Shown here: positions 9,486-15,676 of the stretch, piece after piece
How the letters are laid out: each line of letters starts with the position of its first letter
Position numbering within the stretch: position 1 is the stretch's first letter
NCBI GenBank assembly: GCA_005877965.1
Contig: VBNP01000028.1
Coordinates: 1-33,159 of the forward strand
Direction: 5' to 3'
Length of the DNA stretch: 33,159 nt
Source of the DNA: Gammaproteobacteria bacterium
GTDB lineage: Bacteria > Pseudomonadota > Gammaproteobacteria > Steroidobacterales > Steroidobacteraceae
The notes under the pieces: generated by a model
What the model was told of the DNA's origin: nothing
What the model saw: the letters and a program-made list of their open reading frames with translations, nothing else
Databases searched by the model: none
Program-made: the position numbers and the translations under genes

Positions 9486-10661
9486 ATGAAACCCAGCCGC
9501 CTGCAGTCAGTCGAACCCGCCGCGCCCGCCGACACCGACGGCCTGAGTCTACCCGCCTGGATTTACCACGATGCGGAATTCTTCGCGCGCGAGCAGCAGG
9601 CGATCTTCCGCAACAGCTGGCAGCTGGTGTGCCACCTGAGCGACGTGCCGCGCCCGGGGGACTTCCATACCTTCGAGTTCTACGGCGAATCGGTGCTGGT
9701 GCTGCGCGCCGAGGACGGCGCGCTGCGGGCATTTCACAATGTCTGCCGCCACCGCGCGGCACGCCTGCTCGACGGGCCGCGCGGCCACTGCGGCCGCCGC
9801 ATCACCTGCCCGTACCACGCCTGGACCTATGCCCTCGACGGACGCCTCATCGGCGTGCCGCAGCGCGACAGCTTCAGCGGGCTCGATCGGGCGCGGCACG
9901 GGCTGGTGCCGCTCGAGCACGAGGTGTTCAAGGGCTTCATTTTCGTGCGCTTCGCGCCCGGGCTGCCGAGCGTGCGCGAGATGGCGGCGCCGTACGAGCA
10001 CGAGCTCGCGCCCTACCGCCTGGAGGAGCTGGTGCCGCTCGGGCGCGTCACCCTGCGTCCGCGGGCGGTGAACTGGAAGAACGTCGCGGATAACTATTCC
10101 GACGGGCTGCACATCAACGTCGCGCACCCGGGCCTGACCCGCCTGTTCGGCCAGGGCTACGGCATCGAGGCGCGGCCCTGGATCGACAAGATGTGGGGCA
10201 CGCTGCGCGATACACCTTCCGCCAACTGGTCGGAGCGGCTCTATCAGCGGCTGCTCCCGCAGCTCACCGCTCTGCCGCCCGAACGGCAGCGACTGTGGAC
10301 CTACTTCAAGCTCTGGCCGAACCTCGCCTTCGACATCTACCCCGACCAGATCGACTTCATGCAGTTCCTGCCGGTGTCGCCGACCGAGACCCTGATCCGC
10401 GAGATCGCTTACGCGCACCCGGACGCTCGCCGCGAGATGCGCGCCGTGCGCTATCTGAACTGGCGCATCAACCGGCGCGTCAGTCTCGAGGACAAGGCGC
10501 TGATCGAGCGGGTGCAGGCCGGCATGGCCTCGAGCAGCTATACCTGCGGACCCTTGAGCGAAGGGGAGGTGTGCCTGCGCAGTTTCGCGCGGCGCATGCG
10601 CACCCTGATTCCGGAAAGCGTCCTGCCGCGGGCTCCGGCGCGCGGGTGGAGCCATGGGTGA
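9486..10661 (+). CDS. Rieske non-heme iron oxygenase, alpha subunit (GbcA/CntA-like)
   Basis: Oxygenase component that hydroxylates or demethylates a small organic substrate using electrons from a separate reductase. The 391-aa protein has the Rieske 2Fe-2S site with Cys87/His89 (NVCRHRAARLL) and Cys108/His111 (ITCPYHAWTY). The mononuclear iron site in NVADNYSDGLHINVAHPG has His209 and His214, with a bridging Asp near 206 and a likely third ligand Asp near 290. I chose ATG 9486 because MKPSRLQ precedes the conserved segment and the upstream extension would cross the palindrome. It overlaps the FAD oxidoreductase start by eight bases. The sequence looks closest to oxygenases acting on quaternary amines, and the BetI-like regulator agrees, but the substrate is unproven. 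No reductase gene is adjacent. Confidence 0.88.
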   Translation: MKPSRLQSVEPAAPADTDGLSLPAWIYHDAEFFAREQQAIFRNSWQLVCHLSDVPRPGDFHTFEFYGESVLVLRAEDGALRAFHNVCRHRAARLLDGPRGHCGRRITCPYHAWTYALDGRLIGVPQRDSFSGLDRARHGLVPLEHEVFKGFIFVRFAPGLPSVREMAAPYEHELAPYRLEELVPLGRVTLRPRAVNWKNVADNYSDGLHINVAHPGLTRLFGQGYGIEARPWIDKMWGTLRDTPSANWSERLYQRLLPQLTALPPERQRLWTYFKLWPNLAFDIYPDQIDFMQFLPVSPTETLIREIAYAHPDARREMRAVRYLNWRINRRVSLEDKALIERVQAGMASSSYTCGPLSEGEVCLRSFARRMRTLIPESVLPRAPARGWSHG

Positions 10662-12297
10662 GGCGGCGCGGCGCGCCGAGCGGCGCTGCGATGCGCTGAT
10701 CATCGGCGGCGGACACAACGGGCTGGTGTGCGCCGCGTACCTGGCGGCGGCGGGGCTCAAGGTCACCGTGCTCGAGCGGCGCGCGGTGGTCGGTGGCGCC
10801 GCGGTCACCGAGGAGTTCCATCCCGGGTTTCGCAACTCGGTCGCCGCCTATACGGTCTCGCTCCTGAACCCGAAGGTCATCCGCGATCTCGATCTCGCCG
10901 GCCACGGCCTGCGCATCATCGAGCGACGCTGCGCCAACTTCCTGCCGACCGCGGACGGGCGCTACCTGCTCACCGGCGAGGGCCGCACGCAGGCGGAGGT
11001 GGCGCGCTTCTCGGCGCGCGATGCGGCACGCCTGCCCGAGTACGGCGAGCGGCTGGAGGCCATCGCGGACGTGCTGCGGGACCTGGCGCTGACCACGCCG
11101 CCGAATGCGCTCGAGGGCAGCTGGCGCGCGGCGCTGCCGGAGCTGGTGCGCGCGGCGCGCGTGGGCGGCCGCCTGCGGCGGCTCGACATGAGCTCGCGGC
11201 GCGAGCTGCTGGCGCTGTTCGCCATGTCGGCCGGCGACTACCTCGATAACTGGTTCGAGAGCGACCCGATCAAGGCGGTGTACGGCTTCGACGGCATCGT
11301 CGGCAACTACGCGAGCCCCTATTCGGCGGGTTCCGCCTACGTGCTGCTGCATCACGTGTTCGGCGAGGTGAACGGCAAGCGCGGCGTGTGGGGCCACGCC
11401 ATCGGCGGCATGGGCGCCATCACCCAGGCGATGGCGCAGGCCGCGACGGCGCGCGGCGCGCTGATCCGTGTGGCGACCGCGGTGCGCGAGGTCCTGGTCG
11501 AGGGCGATCGCGCGGTCGGGGTGCTGACCGAGTCGGGCGAGAGCCTGCGCGCGGCGGCCGTGATCTCCAATCTCAACCCGAAGCTGCTGTACCTCGAGAT
11601 GTTCGCACCTGAGGCCCTGCCGCCGGAGTTCCGCGAGCACATCAGTCACTGGCGCTGCGGCTCCGGGACCTTCCGCATGAACGTGGCGCTCACCGAACTG
11701 CCGGATTTCAGCTGTCTGCCGGGAAGGAAGCCCGCCGACCATCACACCGCGGGCATCATCATCGCGCCGACGCTCGCTTACATGGAGCGCGCCTACTTCG
11801 ATGCGCGCACCCACGGCTGGTCACGAGCGCCGATCATCGAGCTGGTGATCCCCTCGACGCTCGACGACACGCTCGCCCCCCGGGATAAGCACGTGGCGAG
11901 CCTGTTCTGCCAGCACGTGGCGCCGCAGCTGCCCGGCGGTGAGTCCTGGGACGCGCACCGCGAGGCGGTCGCGGATCTGATGATCGACACGGTGAACGCC
12001 TACGCCCCCAACTTCAAGGCGGCGGTGCTCGGCCGTCAGATCATGAGTCCGCTCGATCTGGAGCGCACCTTCGGCCTCATCGGCGGCGATATCTCGCACG
12101 GCACGCTGAGCCTCGACCAGCTGTTCTGCGCGCGCCCGATGCTCGGCTACGGCAACTACCGCGGACCGCTGCAGGGGCTGTACATGTGCGGCGCCGGCAC
12201 GCATCCGGGCGGGGGCGTGACGGGCGCCCCGGGTCACAACGCGGCGCGCGAGATCTTGAGCGATTTTCGCCGCGGGCGACTGCGGCGGGTGGCGTGA
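10654..12297 (+). CDS. NAD(P)/FAD-dependent oxidoreductase, PYROXD2/phytoene-desaturase-like
   Basis: Flavoprotein amine-oxidase/phytoene-desaturase superfamily member of 547 aa. The N-terminal dinucleotide fold is CDALIIGGGHNGLVCAAYLA (residues about 12-31), followed by the second glycine-rich stretch LERRAVVGGAAVTEEFHPGF. The C-terminal FAD-binding motif reads LYMCGAGTHPGGGVTGAPGH. This pattern, especially GGGHNGL with GAAVTEE and GTHPGGGV, is that of the PYROXD2 group, whose reaction in bacteria is poorly known. The ATG overlaps the Rieske stop, and its own stop overlaps the TetR start (GTGA), so the three genes are translationally coupled. It probably oxidises an intermediate of the same pathway. 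It is not an obvious ferredoxin-type reductase for the Rieske protein. Confidence 0.88.
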   Translation: MGEAARRAERRCDALIIGGGHNGLVCAAYLAAAGLKVTVLERRAVVGGAAVTEEFHPGFRNSVAAYTVSLLNPKVIRDLDLAGHGLRIIERRCANFLPTADGRYLLTGEGRTQAEVARFSARDAARLPEYGERLEAIADVLRDLALTTPPNALEGSWRAALPELVRAARVGGRLRRLDMSSRRELLALFAMSAGDYLDNWFESDPIKAVYGFDGIVGNYASPYSAGSAYVLLHHVFGEVNGKRGVWGHAIGGMGAITQAMAQAATARGALIRVATAVREVLVEGDRAVGVLTESGESLRAAAVISNLNPKLLYLEMFAPEALPPEFREHISHWRCGSGTFRMNVALTELPDFSCLPGRKPADHHTAGIIIAPTLAYMERAYFDARTHGWSRAPIIELVIPSTLDDTLAPRDKHVASLFCQHVAPQLPGGESWDAHREAVADLMIDTVNAYAPNFKAAVLGRQIMSPLDLERTFGLIGGDISHGTLSLDQLFCARPMLGYGNYRGPLQGLYMCGAGTHPGGGVTGAPGHNAAREILSDFRRGRLRRVA

Positions 12298-13007
12298 ACG
12301 GCCGCGGCGCCTCGGTGGCGCGCGCGTCCCGCGGGCGGGCGCGCCGGCCGCGTTTCGAGCGCCAGCTGCCGCAGCAGCGGCGCCAGGCGCTGATCGACGC
12401 CACCATCGAAAGTCTCAAGCGCTACGGTCACGCGGGACTGTCGATCCGCACCATCAGCGCCCAGGCCGGCGTGTCGGTCGGTCTCATCAATCATCACTTC
12501 CCCAACAAGAACCAACTCATCGCGGCGGCCTACCGGCACTTCAACAGCGAGCTGGTCGGCGGCCTGCAGGCGGCGGTGGCGCGTGCCGCGGATTCGCCCC
12601 GGGCACGCATGCGCGCCTTCCTCGAGGCGTCCTTCTGCCCGCCGAATCTCGACCAGGACGCGCTCGCGGTGTGGGTGGTGTTCTGGGGGCTGTACCGGCA
12701 CTCGCGCCTGATCCAGCGGGTGCAGCGTGACACCTACCGCGGCTACGTGCGCCTGTTGCGCGGCATGCTCGCCGAGCTGCTGGCGCAGGCGCGCGCGCCG
12801 CACAGCCGCCGCCCGCGAGGCGCTGCGCGCGCGGCGCGCGGCGCGGCGCGGCCGGACCTGCGCCTCGCCGCCATCGGGCTCACCGCGCTCCTGGATGGCC
12901 TGTGGCTCGAATGGTGTCTGGAGCCGGGCGCCTTCCGGCCCGCCGAGGCCGTGGCGCTGTGCGAGGCGTGGGTGGAGGATCTGTGCCGGCGCGCCAGCGG
13001 TTCCTGA
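12294..13007 (+). CDS. TetR/AcrR-family transcriptional regulator, BetI-like
   Basis: One-component repressor of 237 aa. I chose the GTG at 12294 because it overlaps the preceding stop (GTGA). A strongly basic tail (RASRGRARRPRFERQ) leads into the TetR DNA-binding domain, with the helix-turn-helix around LSIRTISAQAGVSVGLINHH followed by FPNKNQLIAAAYRH. The GVSVGLINHHF/NKNQL pattern and the C-terminal segment with VWVVFWGLYRHSRLIQRV resemble BetI, the choline-responsive regulator. A second Arg/Ala-rich low-complexity patch lies near residues 165-185. As the last gene of the operon it probably autoregulates through the palindrome at 9439-9458. The ligand is unknown. Confidence 0.88.
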   Translation: MNGRGASVARASRGRARRPRFERQLPQQRRQALIDATIESLKRYGHAGLSIRTISAQAGVSVGLINHHFPNKNQLIAAAYRHFNSELVGGLQAAVARAADSPRARMRAFLEASFCPPNLDQDALAVWVVFWGLYRHSRLIQRVQRDTYRGYVRLLRGMLAELLAQARAPHSRRPRGAARAARGAARPDLRLAAIGLTALLDGLWLEWCLEPGAFRPAEAVALCEAWVEDLCRRASGS

Positions 13008-13015
13008 GCTGGAAT

Positions 13016-13081
13016 AGCCGATAATTCTGGCCGCCGGGCTGAGTCATTGACTTACTGGCGGCGCTTGTAGCAGCCGATAAT
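13016..13081. repeat. 10-bp direct repeat pair after the TetR gene
   Basis: AGCCGATAAT occurs at 13016-13025 and again at 13072-13081, start to start 56 bases. Between them lies the perfect palindrome AGTCATTGACT (13042-13052), itself flanked by GCCGCC and GGCGGC. The segment lies between the TetR stop and the broken ndh stub. It could be part of the leader of the following genes or a deletion footprint; it is too short to decide. Confidence 0.35.
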
Positions 13082-13125
13082 CGTCCCCACATCATTTTAA
13101 GGTTTTACGGCGGAGGGGGCGTTGC

Positions 13126-13232
13126 ATGGCCCGGGGCGAGCGCGGATGGTGATTGTCGGTTGCGGCTGCGGCGGTCTGTTTGCCGCCCGCGCGCTCAAGC
13201 GTACGCACATCGCCCGGCCCATCCGCTCCTGA
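13126..13232 (+). pseudogene. Remnant of a type II NADH dehydrogenase (NDH-2) N-terminus
   Basis: The reading frame from ATG 13146 to the TGA at 13230-13232 gives 28 residues beginning MVIVGCGCGGLFAARALKR. This is nearly the FAD-binding N-terminus of NDH-2 proteins (VIVGGGFGGLFAARALKR in typical members), with the GxGxxG motif intact. After ALKR the similarity ends and the frame closes. A second ATG at 13126, with a GGAGGGGG ribosome-binding-like stretch before it, opens a short frame (MARGERGW, then stop). That frame would join the fragment if a single base had been lost or gained. I read this as a frameshifted and truncated ndh stub. Its TGA overlaps the ABC exporter ATG (TGATG). An alternative is a short translated leader peptide that resembles NDH-2 by chance. 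Confidence 0.5.
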
Positions 13233-15088
13233 TGGCCACACCGGTTCATCCTGCGCACCACCCGGGCACGCCGAGCGGCGGTCGCGAGGCCACGACGCTG
13301 CGGGGCTTTTTCGGGGTATTCCGCTACAGCCGGCGCGCGCTCGAACTGGTGTGGAGCACCAACCAGGCACTGACGCTCGCGCTCGCCCTGCTCACGCTCA
13401 TCGCCGGCATCGTGCCCGCCTCGGTCGCCTACGTCGGCGCACTGATCGTCGATGCGGTCGTGGCCGCGATCCGCGCCGGCGGCGGCGTGGCGACGCACGT
13501 CGCGCAGCTGGTGCTACTGGAAGGAGTCCTGGTGGCGGCGATCGCGGCGGCGCAACGCGGGCTGTCGCTGTGCCAGTCACTGCTGCGCGCGCAGCTCGGC
13601 CAGCGGGTCAACGTGATGATCCTCGAGAAGGCGCTCACCCTCGAGCTGCAGCACTTCGAGGACTCGGAATTCTACGACAAGCTCACGCGCGCGCGCCGCG
13701 AGGCATCCACCCGCCCGCTGAGTCTCGTCACCCGCACCTTCGGGCTGGTGCAGAACGGCATCTCGCTGGTGAGCTACGGCGTGCTGCTGGCACGGTTCTC
13801 GCCGTGGGCGGTCGCGGTACTGCTGCTGGCCGGGCTGCCGGCATTCGTCGCGGAAGCCAAGTTCTCCGGCGATGCGTTTCGGCTGTTCCGCTGGCGCTCG
13901 CCCGAGACGCGCATGCAGATCTACCTCGAGACCGTGATCGCCCGCGAGGATCACGCCAAGGAGGTCAAGCTCTACGGCCTGGGTCCGCGGCTGCTCGAGC
14001 GCTACCGCGACATTTTCCGGCGACTGTACCGGGAGGATCGGGCGCTCACCATGCGCCGCGATGCCTGGGGCTTTGCCCTGGGACTCATCGCAACCGCCGC
14101 GCTCTACGGCGCCTACGCCTGGATCGCGGTCACCGCCGTGCGCCGTGTCATCACCCTCGGCCAGATGACCATGTATGTCGCGCTGTTTCGCCAGGGTCAG
14201 GCGGCCGTGTCCGCCATGCTGGCGGCTGTCGGCGGCATGTACGAAGACAACCTGTACCTGTCGACGCTGTACGAGTACCTGGAAACCAACGTGCCGCAGC
14301 CGGCCGGCACCGCGGTGCTCGGTCCGCATCCGGAGGATGGCGTGCGCTTCGAGGACGTGAGCTTCAGCTATCCGGGAGCCGAGGAGCCGGCTCTCGAGCA
14401 CGTCACGCTGCACCTGACCCCGGGCACGAGTCTCGCCCTGGTGGGCGAGAACGGCTCGGGCAAAACCACCCTGATCAAGCTGCTGACACGCCTGTACGCA
14501 CCCACCTCGGGAAGGATCCTGCTCGACGGACAGGATCTGGCGCAGTGGGATGAGCGCGCGCTGCGCGAGCGCGTCGGCGTCATCTTCCAGGACTTTGCCC
14601 GCTATCAGATGCTGGTCGGTGAAAACGTCGGCGCCGGCGATGAGCGCTTCTTCGAGGACGAGTCGCGCTGGCGCGCGGCGGCGGACAAGGGGCGGGCGAG
14701 CGAGTTCATCGAAACCCTGCCCGCGGGCTATCGCACGCAGCTCGGCAAGTGGTTCCGCGACGGGCGCGAGCTCTCCGGCGGCCAGTGGCAGAAGATCGCG
14801 CTGTCGCGCGCCTTCATGCGCATCCGCGCGGACATCCTGGTGCTGGACGAGCCGACGGCGGCCATGGACGCGCAGGCGGAGTCCGAGGTATTCGAGCATT
14901 TCCGCCAGCTGGCGCGCGAGCGCATCACCATCCTGATCTCGCACCGTTTTTCCACCGTGCGCATGGCCGATCAGATCGCGGTGCTCAATCACGGCCGCAT
15001 CATCGAACGCGGCCGCCACGAGGAGCTGATGAAGCTCAACGGGCGCTACGCGCAGCTGTTCACGCTGCAGGCGCGTGGATACCGCTGA
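13232..15088 (+). CDS. ABC exporter, fused permease and ATPase (ABCB/MsbA-like half transporter)
   Basis: Half-size ABC transporter of 618 aa that should work as a dimer in the inner membrane. The N-terminal half is the six-helix exporter domain, with the first helices in ALTLALALLTLIAGIVPASV and YVGALIVDAVVAAI. The ATPase half has Walker A GENGSGKTT (residues about 405-413), Q-loop GVIFQDFARY, signature LSGGQWQKIALSRA (about 514), Walker B ILVLDEPTAAMD and the H-loop LISHRFSTVRMAD. All catalytic parts are intact. The start at ATG 13232 has no Shine-Dalgarno site but overlaps the stop of the ndh-like stub (TGATG), so it may depend on translational coupling. Substrate unknown: peptide, lipid and drug exporters share this architecture. 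Confidence 0.92.
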   Translation: MATPVHPAHHPGTPSGGREATTLRGFFGVFRYSRRALELVWSTNQALTLALALLTLIAGIVPASVAYVGALIVDAVVAAIRAGGGVATHVAQLVLLEGVLVAAIAAAQRGLSLCQSLLRAQLGQRVNVMILEKALTLELQHFEDSEFYDKLTRARREASTRPLSLVTRTFGLVQNGISLVSYGVLLARFSPWAVAVLLLAGLPAFVAEAKFSGDAFRLFRWRSPETRMQIYLETVIAREDHAKEVKLYGLGPRLLERYRDIFRRLYREDRALTMRRDAWGFALGLIATAALYGAYAWIAVTAVRRVITLGQMTMYVALFRQGQAAVSAMLAAVGGMYEDNLYLSTLYEYLETNVPQPAGTAVLGPHPEDGVRFEDVSFSYPGAEEPALEHVTLHLTPGTSLALVGENGSGKTTLIKLLTRLYAPTSGRILLDGQDLAQWDERALRERVGVIFQDFARYQMLVGENVGAGDERFFEDESRWRAAADKGRASEFIETLPAGYRTQLGKWFRDGRELSGGQWQKIALSRAFMRIRADILVLDEPTAAMDAQAESEVFEHFRQLARERITILISHRFSTVRMADQIAVLNHGRIIERGRHEELMKLNGRYAQLFTLQARGYR

Positions 15089-15092
15089 CGGA

Positions 15093-15122
15093 CTGCGCCG
15101 CAGCGCCCGCCCCGCGGTGCAG
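15093..15122. terminator. Hairpin between convergent ABC exporter and DUF6491 genes
   Basis: CTGCGCCGC (15093-15101) pairs with GCGGTGCAG (15114-15122) over nine positions with one G-T pair and a 12-base loop. It lies in the 42-base gap between two convergent stops. No T-run follows, so it is an atypical terminator candidate. Confidence 0.35.
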
Positions 15123-15130
15123 CCGGCGCG

Positions 15131-15571
15131 TTACGGGCCCGCCCGGGCCTTGCGGGACTGCGCCTCGAGGCGCAGATCCGCCTGCATGCGCCGGTAATCG
15201 ACCCTGCGGATCTCCTCGATCGGGCAGCGCCACTGACCGGTGGTCACGGAATCGAAGCGCGAATAGACCGCGCCGCCTGTGGAGGTCAGTCCGATGCGGG
15301 TCGCGAACTGCAGGTTATCGCACGGCGGCCCCACCTTGAGGAGGTAGGCGTCGCTGACTCCCGTAAACACGACCAGCTCGTCGCGGCCGATCGGCTGCCA
15401 GCCGTCGTAGCGCCCGAGCCACGTAAAGCGATCGATCGGCTCGCCGGAGTAGGCGGTGAAGCGATCGCGCTCTTCCTGCTGGCTCTGGTGCAGGGGGATG
15501 CCGCTCGCACAGCCGGCAAGCAGGGCGAGCGCCGCGGATACTCCCGCAAGTCCCGAGTGCTTGTGCAACAT
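15131..15571 (-). CDS. DUF6491 family lipoprotein-like protein
   Basis: Exported small protein of 146 aa. The start at 15571 is fixed by an AAGGAGG Shine-Dalgarno site five bases upstream. The N-terminus is a lipoprotein signal (GVSAALALLAGCASG, lipobox LAGC, Cys about residue 21). The mature part carries the DUF6491 pattern: a YSGEPIDRFTWLGRYDGWQP segment, VFTGVSDAYLL, a central Cys in GPPCDNLQFA, IGLTSTGGAVYSRFD, and a second Cys in QWRCPIEEIRRVD. The two mature-part Cys may form a disulfide. Function is unknown. It lies 105 bases downstream of treY on the same strand but has its own AT-richer leader, so it is probably transcribed separately. Confidence 0.8.
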   Translation of the reverse strand: MLHKHSGLAGVSAALALLAGCASGIPLHQSQQEERDRFTAYSGEPIDRFTWLGRYDGWQPIGRDELVVFTGVSDAYLLKVGPPCDNLQFATRIGLTSTGGAVYSRFDSVTTGQWRCPIEEIRRVDYRRMQADLRLEAQSRKARAGP

Positions 15572-15587
15572 GCGATCCTCCTTAGGG

Positions 15588-15602
15588 TGAAAGTTAGTTT
15601 CA
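15588..15602. promoter_or_regulatory. Inverted repeat in the leader of the DUF6491 gene
   Basis: TGAAAGTTAGTTTCA is a perfect 5-5-5 inverted repeat just upstream of the DUF6491 Shine-Dalgarno site, in an unusually AT-rich patch for this window. It may be an operator or an mRNA hairpin near the ribosome site. Upstream, TGTTCCCC is repeated directly at 15655-15662 and 15664-15671. No binding protein can be named. Confidence 0.3.
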
Positions 15603-15676
15603 TCCTGCGCTGTCTCCGACCCACGCCCCGCTCGGAAGTTCCATTGAATGTCCGTGTTCCCCCTGTTCCCCGAGTG

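Noticed and set aside
12186..12293. Longer N-terminus for the TetR-family regulator
   Set aside because: It would lie inside the end of the preceding oxidoreductase in another frame; the GTGA overlap at 12294 is a better start.
15135..15149. GGCCC-GCCC-GGGCC hairpin as a terminator
   Set aside because: It lies inside the last codons of the DUF6491 gene, has a four-base loop and no T-run; the hairpin at 15093-15122 is a better candidate.
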